DNA of 64,000 nucleotides from Centropus unirufus. Taxonomy: Eukaryota > Chordata > Aves > Cuculiformes > Centropidae. The stretch spans positions 94,790 to 158,789 of the forward strand of contig VYZI01000128.1 in NCBI GenBank assembly GCA_013397695.1. Direction: 5' to 3'. Below, one piece after another: positions 1 through 39,500 of the stretch. Below the pieces are notes generated by a model that saw only the letters and a list, made by a program, of their open reading frames with translations, had not been told where the DNA came from and ran no database searches. Positions within the stretch are counted from its first letter, which is position 1; the number at the start of each line of letters is the position of its first letter. A program made the translations under genes and the position numbers.

Positions 1-128
1 CCTTCCCTCCCTCGGTAAAGCAAATGTTGGCCTTACTGTCTCATTTTGAGCAAGTGGTGAACCTGCTCTTCGGTGCTCAGGTTGCACTCAGAACTCATGG
101 ATTTGACTTGGTTTATCAAATAAGTCTC

Positions 129-195
129 CCTGCCCAGGGAGGCAGTGGAATCACCATCCCTGGAGGTATTTAAAAGACTGGAAGACGAGGTGCTC
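129..195 (+). mobile_element. CR1 LINE 3' fragment
   Basis: The run TGCCCAGGGAGGCAGTGGAA followed by a TCACCATCCCTGGAGGTATT segment matches the late 3' part of avian CR1, seen again in the longer copy at 8350-8400. It is truncated at both ends and does not reach the CR1 terminal repeat. Confidence 0.75.
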
Positions 196-1566
196 GTCTG
201 TCCTGCTGCCTGCTGAGCTAAAGGCTGCGCATACATATCTAAAAGGATTTGCTCTGTGAACTGAACGATGATGCATGGAATGGATCCTTCCAAGGATTCC
301 CCAGCCAAATAGCATGAGCACTGAACCTGAAGGAGGGCTCACGGACTAGGTGGTTTGCATATTTAATTGTTGACTTGAATTCTTTCTACCATGCTGAAGA
401 GATGTAAAAGATTTATTTATTTTTCTCTCCCCTTGCTCTTCTCAGAAATACAAGGGAAGTCGAGTCAGGTTCTGTCTAAGCTCTCTAATGAGTTCTACAG
501 TACTTTGAAACGAAACTTGCTTTCTTTTTTTGCGTGTTTTTTGTAATAACACCAAGGCTACTACTGGGTTTCCATGCATTTTTCCAAGATGAGCAAGATC
601 TGATCTTCTACCATCAGAAGGTGCAAAGAAAGAACTCTGATTAAAACCAAAGTAATTCAGTACAAGGTTCCGAACGTTGTTTTAGAAGTCACGCGGCTTG
701 AAGAAAGGAATCGAAACTTCTTGCTGCTTGCTCCAGGAACAGGGAGGCAGAGGAAGTCCGTGCACAATCTGTTGTAACACATTCTAGTGTTACAGCTGCT
801 TAGGCTGCACGCTTTTTAGTAATACATGGAAGTTGTTCTTGCAGCAGTGAAGTGACAGCTCTCTGGCTCCTATGCCAAAATCCGATTTTTATTCTTTTTT
901 TAAGAAAGTTCTAAATCCTGTTCTGAGTACATGAGTTGCAGAAAAGATGTGTCTTTCAGAGGTGGCAAATGATGAAATATTTTTAAGAAGGACATTCTCT
1001 CTTATTTCTTTGTATTGTCAATAAGTACTGGATGCTGGGGTGTTGAATAAAATTATATAAATTGAGTTTTAAAAATGTAAAAGACTTGACAGTTCTCTCC
1101 ATTAACAATTATGGAGGTGCTCTTCATTGTGGTTCCTGCCCTTTTTATGTCTAACTGTGCCGAGCATATATTAAAAAAAAATTAATAGGATCTTTTTTGC
1201 CTTCATCATTGAGCCTGTAATACAAATAATGAAATTAGTAGAAGAATTAGAGCTGCTTCTTGTTTGCCTGAAACTTAGGCTGGGAGTTGTTTCACTTCCC
1301 CCTCCCCCCCCTTCATCCCTGGAGAGGATCATCTAATTGTCCTAACCCTTTCTCCACCCATCAAAACCAGTCATTTATGCAAAGTGGGACAGTTTCCTAT
1401 GGGATCTCCTGTGGGAATCTGGAAAAGGCCTCACTAAATATTTTACAGTCTGCTTAGTGTTGCTGACAGAGTAACTATCTCTTCTTTGAGGGCTAGAAAA
1501 ATAGAACTTTACTCTTGGGCATTTTGCTTTAATATGTTATTTTAAAAACAAGGTTGGCTAAACAGG

Positions 1567-1594
1567 TATATTTTTATATACATATAAAAATATA
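1567..1594. repeat. AT-rich palindrome with 13-bp perfect arms
   Basis: The arms 1567-1579 (TATATTTTTATAT) and 1582-1594 are exact reverse complements around a two-base centre. Pure A/T apart from one C, so it could extrude as a cruciform or simply be microsatellite drift. Confidence 0.85.
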
Positions 1595-2405
1595 TAAAAG
1601 TATACATATGTAAGGCTCACCGTTTTTTAAATAAGCTTTCTCAAGCTCCTTGCAGGTTTGTACATTAGTCCAAAAAATGTACAAAAGAAGGAGGAGTGAA
1701 GGAAGACAAATAAAGCAGCACTGGGATTTAAAAGAAATTTGTTGATTCCACCTCATTCATCAGCAGGCAGAGTGTATAATAAAAAGCGTGTGGGTTTTGA
1801 TGTGTAAAGAGTGGCTGATAAGTGGGCAGCAACTCCATTTCCCTTAACCTGATTCCGGGCTGCTTTTTGGAGAGTGTCCTGTTTGGCTGAAGTCTCTGTT
1901 TCACCCCTACCTCTTGAATAAACATCCCCGTCAAGGGCTGGTGGTCAGCCAGCGGCTGGAGATACCAACTCCCACCTTCCCAGAAGGGCACGTGTGTTTG
2001 GGGAAGAAAGATGCAGGCCGTGTCATCTGCTGCCCGGCGGTTTAATCTTTATTTTGCACTTCCAGCTGATAAGGCCACTTTGTGCCAGAGTAATACAGGA
2101 AATGATGCACTGCAAAACCCAAGAGTGGCAGAAAGGGAAACGGAATGTACTGGCAAGGGCTCAGCGCTGCGGACACACTCGCTGCTCCTTGGAAATGAAA
2201 AACTCCACCTACACTGCCTGGTTGGGGTTTTTATTTTTCTTTTTTTCTTTTTTTTTTTTTAGCTTAATACTGGAATTGGAGGTTAGTGTGAGTAGCATAC
2301 AGCAGCCTGTGGGTTTTCTCTCCCTTTATCCTGTGGCTTTATTCGAGGCTTGGAATGTGTTTAAAGTTTATTCGGGCAGGCAAGGACTTCGACAGGCGTC
2401 CCTGC

Positions 2406-2451
2406 GCTGGAGGCTGGAGGCTGGAGGTTGGAGACTGGAGGCTGGAGGCTG
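2406..2451 (+). repeat. 7-bp minisatellite (GGAGGCT)n
   Basis: About six and a half copies of a GAGGCTG unit, with two variant units (GAGGTTG and GAGACTG) in the middle. It inflates open frames on both strands here, none of which looks like a gene. Confidence 0.9.
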
Positions 2452-5143
2452 TGCTGAGCTGCTTTGCTTCCAAGTAGATCTACCAGTCCTGTTCCTAACA
2501 CCACCTGCCCTGCTCCCAGTGTCCTTCTTGCCACAGTTGTTGCCACAGAGGTGCTGGCTATTAGGATAACACCTTTGACTGTGACAGGGAAGGATATTTG
2601 GGAATGTGTGGCTGTGTGAGTGGGAAATGCTGCAGGATTCGATGCAAAAACTTTAGAGAAGCTGTTCTTGTGGTCTGACTGCTTGGGGCTGCATCTCAGT
2701 GTTATCTTAGTCTTTGCAGAGCTTATTTACTGGCTCATGTTAGGGTTGTATTTTCAGGCACTGTTATAAACATACAGGCTTAATAGACAAGACTTGGGTG
2801 GCTTTTTTGCACAGCAGGTAGTTTGGTGGAATTGGGTCAGGCCTAGGTAGAACCCCTTCAGCATTCATTATCAATATTCAAAGAAGTTTGGGTTGAGATT
2901 TAGACTTTGTACTTTGTTTTCTTTTATTGGAACTTCAACTCAAATGTTTTTTATTTAATTCAAATGGATGTGGAGTAGGAAGGTTGATTACTTGGTAATA
3001 TACCACTAGAACTGGTGACTTGTGTGTGGAACTTCTGTCTGTTGTTTGAAAGATATTTAGAGATTTGATTGAGATACGAAGTATGTACAAGGTGAGAACT
3101 CTTTTACTTACAAACACATTTGAAGCACATGTACTGAGGTTCTGGTTAGATGGTTCTTTAATAAGCCCAGTGTTTTAATAGAACACTTTACAGTGCGTGT
3201 AAGGATAAATTATATCTGGGGTACACTCAGTGACAGTAATGGTGTTTCAGTTCATTTAACAGTATAGCACATGCCCAGGTAACAAAAGAAACTGTTTAAT
3301 TTGCCCCAGGCTCATGCAAATCTTCCATTGCATTGACATTATTATTTCAAATACAATTCTTAGCACAAAAGGAATGGGAAGTACCAGTACAAAGTGCAGG
3401 AAGGCATGGTCTGTGTCTTAGTCCATAATCATTATTCACATAAATGCAGTTTGTGCATTCAGCCTAATAAAAACGAACCTTTGCAATTAGATAATTGTTT
3501 TAGTGACAAATTAATTTGAAGCAAGTGGGTACGTGAAGTATTTCAAGTATAGTGGTACACTCTGAAGCCATTGCAGTGCATGGTAGTCAAGAGGGCAGGC
3601 GTGGCACAGCATTAACAATTTTAAGGCCTGCAATCTTTTCTCAGTGAAACTGGAATTCTGACTGAAGTGGGTGTGCTGACACCTTCTATTCTGTGGGGGC
3701 ACGGGTTGTTGGGGGGTTTTAGTGTCTTTCGGATGGCAACAAAAACATTCATATCCTTTTCCCCTTCCTTCTTCCTCTGCAACCTGTTGGTATCCAGTCC
3801 AGGATACGTTTCCTGCCTGTCTTCATGCTCTGTTTGAAATCAGTGGTTTAGTGCTCTTTGTCTCATTTTCCCCTCCCTGCCAGTGTGGGGTCTCTCCTAC
3901 TCCCTCCTGCAGAGCCTTTTGCCCACTCCCAGCCTGGGCAAATCCAAAACTTGCTGCTCGCAGTAGGGGTTTCCTCCTATGTGGAATTCCTCCCCCTCTT
4001 CACCTATTACTTCGTCTCCATTCTGTGTCTCCCAGCCTGAGGACCACTGTGCTGTCTAAAATCTTATCAGGATCTCCTCTTCGTTCCCACTCCTTCGTGT
4101 GTCTGTGAGTACAGCAGGCAGGCGTTTGCTGGGAAAGATCAGGATGCAATTGGTGAAGTAAGTTCATAATATCTTTCCCTCACAGCCTGCTTACAAGCTG
4201 TGAGGGCTTTTTTTTTTGGTGGGGTGGGGAGATGGAGCTTTCTTTCTCACGAGTTGAATAAGGGCAAGGATCTCTCTCGTGTCCTTTCTTCTTTTTCTGG
4301 TTTGTTCCTCAAAGGAAGTTGGAGGTGAAGCTGAACAGTTTTGGTTTCGGATCATGGTATGCACAAGGCTAGTGCTGTGAGTTTTGAGCTGCACCAGTGG
4401 CAGTTTGGGGAGAGATGGGCAGCACAATGCCGTTTGGGTGTATTGCGTCCAACTGATCTCTAAAATGTATTAAAATCTTGCGCTGGTTCCTTGGGATGTT
4501 TTGCTGGTTAAGCTTGCAACAGCTTTTCACACTTCACAGAGAAAGGCGAAATCTGAGGGACTATTTAGGCTAGATTTAAGATGAAATACATTTCTGATAT
4601 AGGACTCCTGCTCCTGTGGAGTCTGTGTGGGAATACAGCCATGCCTTCTTGTGTTTCAGCCTTTTCTGTTCAGGTTTTCACGGTGCTAACTGAGACCACG
4701 CTTGGGCACTGAGCAGAAGGATTGTTTGAACCTGGCAGATGCAGTTCCTGTCTCCCTTGCTCCATGGCACAAAAAACCACTGAGGCCACACAGTAAATCA
4801 TAGGAGGGAACTGAGCTGAGGGGCAACTGTCCCACCACCTACCTCTACCCCTTGCCCCCTCCTGCTGACCACTCCTCCCCAACCTCTTTTGGTGTTGTTT
4901 GTTCTCTGTCATTGTTTTGCAGGGTGATCACCTCATTTACCCAGTGCTGTTTGGGGGAGAGGGATATGTTGGGTTCAGCAGCTTCTGCTTGAAAGTCTTA
5001 ATCGGATGCATCTTCTTGTTGGTGGTTTTCAGTCACACCGTTCTAGCAGGTTGGGAGGAGAAGTTTTTCACGGCTCCTTGTTAATTTAAAAGGTAAAATC
5101 CTTTTTTTAATTTTTTTTTCTCTCCTTCTGTATTGTGCTGCAG

Positions 5144-30570
<25,427 letters not shown>

Positions 30571-30574
30571 TTAT

Positions 30575-33500
30575 TAAAAATCTGTCTTGTCCACTTCTTA
30601 GCAGACTCTTAACAAACCAGATAAAGATATGGTCTTGGAGGAGGAACAGCTGGAAATGAAGATAAGTTGAGCTTAGACATTTATGACTAGTACAGGTTAG
30701 TAACCCTACTAAACTCAGTACATGAGATCAGTACTTGAGATAAATGAATAGTCTAGAGAGAAAGATTTCTTAACGAGGCAAGATTAGAATGGATGCAGAA
30801 TCACTGAAGTATCCTCACCACTTAGTTAAATTTCTGTGAGATCTTATCCTACACCACCTGTATGAGAAGAGATTTTGCTCTCCCTGCTCCTTGCCATGGT
30901 TTTGGTGAGGAGCCTCCCCGTTCCTTTCTCCATAGGTCTGCTTTTGCTCTGGGGAGAGGTGAGGAAGGACGGTCCCTTTGGAGCTGCCAGAGTTCAATCA
31001 GGTGGGATGGTGCAGTTTGAGGGGCTGGGGGCTGACTGGAGATCCTGGCTATAACAGGCCATGCAGTGCCAACAGGAGCATGAGGGAGCAGCCACAGAGG
31101 AGAACGTGTGCTCAGCCAGATGTAGGTAGGTGTGTGTCACTGTAATGAGTAACGGCCCTTTTTGGAGAATTAATAAATCCCATCTTTTTCTTTTGAAAGT
31201 TAATTCCATTGTTTGGTTCAGTATGCATTTTTAAAACTAGTCCTTCTCCCCCTGCTAAGGGAGGGAAAAATTCTGTAATGTTCACATTCCTTTTTTAGTA
31301 GAGTTCAGTGATTTTTTTTTTATATTTTTAAGTTCCAAAATCACAGTTTTTCAAATTCAGTTTAATAAATATTTTTTCATAAAGAAGCAGTCATAGCACA
31401 AACATAAGTCTTAAGTAAAATTTAAAGAATATCAAAAAGAGGAAATATGCTGTTGCTGTTCAGTCACTGTCTCTGTTTTTTCCATCTTCAGCCCCTGCTA
31501 CATCAAGTCTCAGCTGTTCCCAACTAGTTTCTTTCCTTCTTTTTTGGAATGCAGCAGTGAGGTAGTGACTTTTTTTTTATCAGTGCTATAACCATCCATC
31601 ACGCAAATCTTAATAGTGTTTTTATTTGAATGTTTTCATAGTTGGATGATCCTGTGCAAGCTTTGGTAAACTTTGATATAGCTTTGGAATAAGAAAAGAC
31701 AGTTTTATGTTGTGACTGCTTTTGAATGTTAGTGTCTTGTATGTTTTGGACTGCAATGTCTCACTTTTTTTTTCCTAAAAAGGGATTAAAATCAGAAAAT
31801 ACTAGCTCTGCAGTGTCTCAGAAACTTTCAGTTGTGGGACTCCTGCAGGATTCAAGTTTTTATGAGTTCCTCCTGTTGTGAATTTTTCTATGCTGTTGAT
31901 ACTGTCGAAGTGCAGTGTACATAATATTTTCTTTATCTGTTATCCAGTTTTTTGTTTGTGATAAGGAAACATTAGGTGTAAGGAAAAAGCAAACCTTTGT
32001 GTGATGGCACAGAGTATCCCAGCTACACTTTATTAAATAACCTGAGTGGATTGGAGTAGCACCTGGGACTAACAGGCAGGAAAAATGGAAGGTAGGATAG
32101 AAGTTACCTTGGAGGAGGCAACTACTTGCCTGATGTTCTTTGAAGATCTTTTTGGAGCATCTTGGAGACGTTTTCTTACTGATTTACCCCACTTCAGAGA
32201 GCTGGAGTCAGAAAGCTGGAAAAGATGCAGGACAGGACAGAAGCAAAAGAGTTTCTTGCTGAACTTAACAAAACAGAGACTGATAACAGCTAGAAGCTGG
32301 GAGAGACTCTTCAGTGTCAACTCTAACCAGGTGAGCCCCTGCTGCCTATTTGGATTTATAGTTTCCTGGGTCTCGTCTTCTGAACAGCAGGGTTAAACAC
32401 AGAAGACACTGCTTCAAGGTAAAAAGCCAAATGTTGCCCCTGTTTGGAGAAACTGAAAAGGTATGGCTAACTGTTTTGGAAAAAGAATTGAGGAAGAGCA
32501 GGGAGCAGTAGATGTGGACATAAATACTTCCGTGTAGCTGAATGTGTTTTGGGATCTGTGCTCTGGCTTTTAAGTGCTGGAAAGAAAATTACCACTGATG
32601 GGGATGACTTTTTAACCGTTTGAAACTCTCTGGTGAAAGACTTGGTGAAAGATAAGACAGGAAGTCATGGTTACTTCTGTGGTTTTATAAAAGTTTGGAG
32701 AGAAGTAATTCATGTTCTAACATATCCTGAATCAAAATCGTGGTCCTGGTTTTCTACTGCTCACTAACCTGGTTTTGCTATCTAGCTTGATAAATCCATT
32801 CCCTTACTAAATCCCTTCTCTTGCTACTGTAGCTGTGCTTTCAACAACTGGAGTTTTCTAGCCTCAAAGAATGTAGTTCTCTGACTATCACTGTTTGAAG
32901 AAAATAAATTCATGCAGAGATATCTGAAATTTATGTGGCCCTTTCTTGGTGTCCCTATCTCCTTAGTTTTTCCTTTGTTGCCATACTTTAAACCTTTGAT
33001 TGACATCTTGGAGGTTAGCTGTGTTTTGATGGTCTCTTTATTCATTGCTGCTGGTCTGTTCTGTTCAGCACACTGTAGCCTCTTATTCTGCTCTTGAGAT
33101 TCATGATTCATAACTGTGAACTGGCAGTCACCTTTTTCTGGATGCGTGCCTAAATATACAACATAACTCTACCATCACCAGTCATGGTAGAGCAATATAT
33201 TTTTTACATGCATCATCTCACAGTTCATTTTCTTCAAATACATTTGAAATTCTGTGCAGGAGAGAAGTGAAAATCGCTCTTATTTTACTCTGTTCCCTTC
33301 TGTCCTTGAGTTAAACACCTCAACAAAGAGAGACACCCATGATAGCCTTTTAGGGGACATTCTCTCTTTTTTTTGTTCCCTAAGCCCCCCTCCCTGCCTC
33401 CTATGTTATTGATGACTTTTTTTTTTAATACTTTGCAAACAGCTTTTTGTCTGATTCTTTTCTCATACATGCTGGACATCATGTTTCAGTCAGACAGAAA

Positions 33501-36500
33501 GCCCTCGACTGGATGCTTGCCAAAGGCAAGAAGTGAGAATTATAGATCGCTATAGGCATTGGAACCCACCCATAAAGATATGCATGCTTCACAGGCACCA
33601 CTTTCTCAAACCCTGCTGTCTCAAATGCTTTTTGGAAGAGGAAGGTTAAGTGAGACAGGTTCACGCCATTGGATTTCTCTTTTGCTGGGGATTATTGTTT
33701 TAAAGGTTTTCGGTTAACATTCCCTTCCTCTCTGTGGTAGTCACTTGGTTTATATCTGACTGAAATGGCAGGAATTGTCAGCCAGGGTGCTCACGCTTTG
33801 TATTTACTGGTTGTGTTCCTTGACTGCTGCTTCCAGCTTCACAAGCCAGCCTGCCACTTGCTCTCATCATCTCTCTCTCTCCCAACAGGCTTGTGTCATT
33901 TGTAGAACCAAGTGCCTGTACTCCCCATTCACCTTGTTCAGAGGGGAAACCTCAGCAGGACAAACGAAGCTGTGTAGCTGGGACCCTGCTCTCGGGGTCT
34001 GCTGATAAGTGTGGGCTGCCTGAAGTGTTCTCTCTTCCCTGGGGCTGCCACCCCTGTGAGGTTCTGTGTCTGTTCCACCGTGGTGCAGCAAACTGCCACT
34101 GCTTTGTCTATGTGCTGAGGGCTTCAATTTCCCACTTTCGTTCAGTTTAGTTGAGGTGGCTGGCAAAGTGGCTCCTATTTCACTCATCTCAGCTGGGGCA
34201 GATCTTGAACTCTTCAGCTGCAGCACCTACGTCTGTCAGGGTGTATGGTGAATGGGTTTTCATGAAGTAATTGCAATGGAGAGGCAGCCTCCTGATCAAG
34301 CTTGTTGGAAGCACAAAAGTAACTCCAATATTTATAATGTAAGCATCCGCTGGGCTTGATGTGTGTACAAAGAAGAGCAGATCTGCTGCGGTGAATGGGC
34401 AAGATGGGAGTTTTTACTCAGGTATGACAAGTGCTTTACAGATAAAAATGGCACATGGATTCTCAGTGCATGTGAACTTGTGTGTGACTGAAGTCATCAA
34501 AAGTAATGTTAAACCAACACCCAAATGTTACAAACATTCCCAAAGTCCGGAATTTGATTCAGTCATCTTTCAGGAACATAAGAATTTTTATTCTAAGGGG
34601 TGCAGATTTCTAGTTTTCCCTTAGGAATTGGTTTGCAATTTCCCCTTTTTATCTTGCTGCTAAGAAACGAATTGAAAAATCTTCTTCGTCTTTTCATGAT
34701 CTTGCCAGCTCATCAGAGACTTGAAATCTGTAAGCTTAAGGGAATCTGCTGTAGGTAAATACTGAGGAACTGGGCACGCTCATGTGCTTCAGATTGTAGT
34801 CAGGACTTAAGATCTCTCCTACTAGTAGATCTCTCATAGTAGTGTTGAAAACCTGCCACTTAAAACTCTTTAGTAAGTGTAAAATGTGCTATATTAGAAT
34901 CACAGAGAGGAGTCTGCACCTGCCCAAAAGGCTTTCCTTGCTCGAAGAGTTTGGTCTAAGTGGACGGGTCACTTGCTAAGACGTGGTGGGAATGGCACAG
35001 TTTGCCTTGGTAAAAACTATGTTAATTTTCCTATTGTGGCTTCTTTTCCCAATATCCCTGTAAAATGTAAAAAAATATCTTTTACATGAAGCAAAATGAT
35101 CTGCTATACTTTCCCCTGCCTTACTCTTCCTTATGTGATGACTTCGAACTTTTTATGTTCCTTTAGATTACTGAGTTAAATTTAGAATGAGACAAACAGG
35201 AGAATGAGGCTCGAAGTGTGTAGTGCAGTAAGACTTGCTATTTCCCCCAAACCTCTTGGTTCTTGGCGGGAGGGCAGGGTCCATCTCATCTCTGAACCCT
35301 TCAATTTTGCCTTCTGTTCATACTTTTGGAGTTCGTAATCCTGGGCCTTTTCAGACATAAGTGGAGACTGGAAGATGGCTGCTGTCCCATCAGATGTGTT
35401 TTCAAGCTTGTAGACCAATCTTCTCAAGTCAGAATCACCGCAAGCCGAAGTGCTGGCAACAGCGCTATTTAAAAACTGGATCCAAGCATGGCTTCATTTT
35501 GAACATGACTCGGGCAATGGTTTGACTACAAACAAACTTTATAAACGTCTCAAACACAGCTTGATCCCTGTCTGTTGGATTTGGTCCATGCCGTTCCTAA
35601 AGCATTCCAGAAAGAAGCTACCTTGATGTGAATGCTCTGAAGACCCATGGTTCCAGGAGTCGGATTTTTATCTTGTGCCAAGAGAGACGCTTTTTAAATA
35701 CTTTTTCATGGGGTAGCTTTTAATTTGGGTGTGGAGTTTCTTTGTACTACACCTGGTAAAGATTTGGTGCTAATTTGAAATATATTCTGGGCATTGTGGT
35801 CCGTTCTTTGACCCACGGTACTGCATTTGGCTTTTCAGGAATCATGCTATTGCCCTAAGTGCTCCTGTGATTTCCCCAAGTCACAGGAGCAGATTTGAAC
35901 AGATATAGTAACGGGGCTTAGCTTGAGGAGCTTGCATTGATAGAAAGCTGCTATTTGCATTCTGATAATCAAAATATGAAAATGTTAAGCTTTTTGAAGA
36001 GGATCAATTTCTAGAACTGTACCTAGAAAAGCACTGGGATGTCTTCATGTTGACATGGGCACATGTGGCAGCTTAAGCAGTTACCTCCTCAAGGTGGAGG
36101 AACCTCATTCAGCAGAGAGTACTTGGAGTAAGGGGCCACCTGTTCTGGCTCTTGGGATCTGTTAACACCACACAAGCTCTTGATTAATTTGTATTGTGAG
36201 TAACCAACTGAAGCAAAGCAAAAAAAAAAGGTATGCATACAGTGGCAAGGGAGGATTCATTGAACTTGATGAATTTTAATTATTTTTTTTTTATTACAGG
36301 TTGGTCTATTAGGGTTAGGAGTGCACAACAGCAACTGATTTCTTCATCTTCTTTCAGAAGTAGATTTAATAAAATGGCCTCCAATATTTTCCCTCCACAA
36401 CTCCCCCCTCTTCTTCAACAGACCGTGGGTATGATGTTGCTTTCTTGACAAACAAAACTGGTTAGGGTGATGAAGAGAACCGAAACCTGTTTGTAGTCTA

Positions 36501-39500
36501 ATTTCTTTCCCTTCTCTGCCCCAGTCACCCTAAGAAACAAACTCAAGCCAGCACGGCATCGGCAGCTGCCTTGCCAGGGAGGAGCGAGAGAGGAGCAGCA
36601 GCGGTGACAGAGCTGAGCTGGTGAAGAACAAGTGCAGGAAGAGCAGTTGGCTGAGGAAGCACCAAGGGAGCGTGGTCACAGCCAGGTTTTCTCACCATCA
36701 CTTAAGAAAGCAAAGGGGAATGTTCTTTTCTGCACCAACAGCTGTGGGTGGGTGACAGGAGCATGGCTGTGCCGTTGCATGGAACAATCCCAAACACCTT
36801 GGTCAGACCTGGAGCTTCCCAGTTGGAATGCATGGAAGCTGTCTTGCATGTAAGCATTGCGTTGGAGTAGCCTGGGCGTGAGAATCACCTGATCACGGTG
36901 TGGGTGATCTCATTGCGTGGGGTGTTTATTTTCAGTGCTGTTTCAAAGCTGTTTGGTTGCTCTTGCACTGTTTTTTCTTCAATAATAAGGTGGCTGAAAG
37001 CATATGCAGAGGACGTAGCCTTCCCTTTGGTTTGCTCTGGTCACTTCTTGTGTTATGTAAAACATCACTGCATCTCCTTGCACTGGAAATCACTGTTGCC
37101 TCACGCAGGATGTTGATGCAAGAAGTCCAGTCAAAATTCATTATTTCTACAACTGTATATGGCATGCCTGAAAAATGTGACATGCCTGTCACATAAATGG
37201 GAAACAGCCCTTGCAGGGGACTGAGTGTAGCTGAAAGCCTAATCCGAATAACACCGTTAGTCATCTCCATATGGTGCCTTTCAGTGCCACGCAAGTTTGG
37301 AAGACAGGGTTGGGACTGCTTTCCACATGCTGGATGAATGCATAGACACCAGATGTTTAAATCTTTTTCTAAAATCCATCTGAAACAGAAATATTTTACA
37401 GCTGTGGGTGAAAGCCTGCCAGCGTGAAGGTTATTATTTATACAGGAACTGGGCTGGTCCTGCAGCACTGCAAGAAAGGTTGGGGTTTCTCTGATCATCT
37501 GAAGATCCTGATGGCAATAAATAGTAAAAACTAGAGATGCAGCATACATTATTAAAGACGTAGTTGCCAGAAATGGAAGACAATGTACTTCTAAGTGCTG
37601 GGTAGCATGCAAGTGAAAGCTGGCTGAATTTCCTGGAGAACAATGCTATGTAATGTAACAATAGCCCCATGGTATCCTCTTTAGGCTCATATAGTAGCTA
37701 GGTGCTCTCAACTTCCATATTTTCTTATGCATAATCTATGGATTATATTTTGTGTCTGTGTTTGGTTTTTCCAAATGCAGAACCAGAACGCTCTTTGTGA
37801 AGTTCCTTTTTCCCTTTGCTTGTAGCCTGCTCCTCCTTGCCAAAACCTATCTTACTCGGAGCTCTTACAGAGGTTTTTGAGAGCGTAGTAAAAGGGTTGG
37901 TTAATGAAAGAGGAAACAAGTTACTGTGGCACCATGAGAAGATATTTAGTGTATACCTGGAAAAAGGAACAGCTGTATTTGTTTGGGTGTTTTTTTTTTT
38001 AAAAGTATCCTGTTTTTTGCTTGTGAATTGTTGGGGGTGTAGCTTCCAGACTGGTGGTTTTTTTCTGCAGCACCATGAGAAAGGCCATCTAGCATTAGTT
38101 TTAATCAAATAAGCAGCTGTTTGTTAATGCTCAGAAGCTGAAACAGAATAGTTAATCAGAAAGAAAAAACTTCAGTCTGTCTCCTTCCTTACTAAAAATG
38201 CAAAACACCAAATAAAGTATGAACGGGACTGAAAAGGATGAAGGATGCTGATGACTGTGAGTCATTGAAGGTGCATTTTGCAGATTTATTCTTCATTCTT
38301 GAGAATAAAACAGGAAGTTCTTTAACACTGATCTATGCAACAAGGCAACTCTTCATACCTTTCATATGATGGTTCTAGTTCATTCCCCCCTTGAATAGAT
38401 ATCTCAACATAGAAATTACTGGTTAATATATATATTTGCTTTGTATTTTATTTCTGGTTTAGGTGGGAAAAAAGATGACATTCCTACATAAGCCCTGTGT
38501 TACACAGAGATCCCTGACTTAACACAACAACCGTAGAGAGGGAGGCAACAGCAAAATTCTGCTTGAAAGTCAAACACAGGGTAAAGGACTCCTAAAACAG
38601 GATTACAGCTACTTGCTGCTAGTCTACTGCGAGTAATTCTTCAAAATAAAACGGAGTTGGAATTTATGCTGGCAGATGTGACTTTTACATTTTACATTTT
38701 GGAGCCTACTGAATGCCCTCTGAATAAATGTTCCATGTGCTTACGTTCCTCGGGGTGTTAAAAGTCTGCCATGGCTGAACAGGGTAGATTTACGATTGTG
38801 ATGATGAAGTAATACTGAATTCCTCTGTGTCCAGAATACATCCAGGCAGTGTGACAGAAACACATAGCGCTAGCTTCCCCTTCTGGCCAAAAGAAGCAAG
38901 TGAGCTCGAAGGCAAGAATCCCACAATTTCTTCATTTTATTTCTACGTGCTAAGGCTAAACACTAGATTTCAGATAACAAGCTAATGCTTAACTGTGGCT
39001 GAGATGGGGAAAATAAAACCTGCTAGTAGAACATCCTTGCTTCTTGAAGCATAATATAATGATGTGTCAAGGCCTAATTTGGAAAGCAATTAGATAAGAA
39101 CGCCATCTTCTGGACAGAATGATTCCCAGTGTTCCTTCTACAGCCCCGTTAGCTGGTGCTAGAATCAATATTTTACTGCTTTTCATATTGTGAATGCTAA
39201 TTTCCCCCATACATCTGCATGGGTTATGAATCACTTTTTGTTTGTTCGTTTGGAGTTTGGGACTTTTTTGCTTGCCCCTTTGTCTTATTTAAAGGGTCTT
39301 CTTTCACTTTAATTCTGTGGTGCAAGATTTTGTTACATTAGCGTAAATGTAGGGTGAACTAGCATAAAGGTGTTTATTTTGTGGTATAAAGTAACAATCA
39401 CAATATGAACCAATGTACTTTTGAGCAAGCTCTTTCTAAGTTAATTTTGCATCCTCTTACAATGTTGTACTACTATGTGTATGAAATGCAATTACTGGCA

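Larger units (their letters stand above)
196..5143 (+). other. Upstream region or 5' intron of SMAD1
   Basis: AT-rich sequence without a CpG island. It holds the palindrome and minisatellite listed separately, plus a poly-T. Mammalian SMAD1 has non-coding first exons far upstream, so this is probably intron; no exon or promoter could be supported here. Confidence 0.55.

Noticed and set aside
1994..2569. 191-codon + strand open frame
   Set aside because: It runs through a poly-T tract and the 7-bp minisatellite, which explain both the Phe run and the repeated Arg-Leu-Glu pattern; no splice context or conserved motif.
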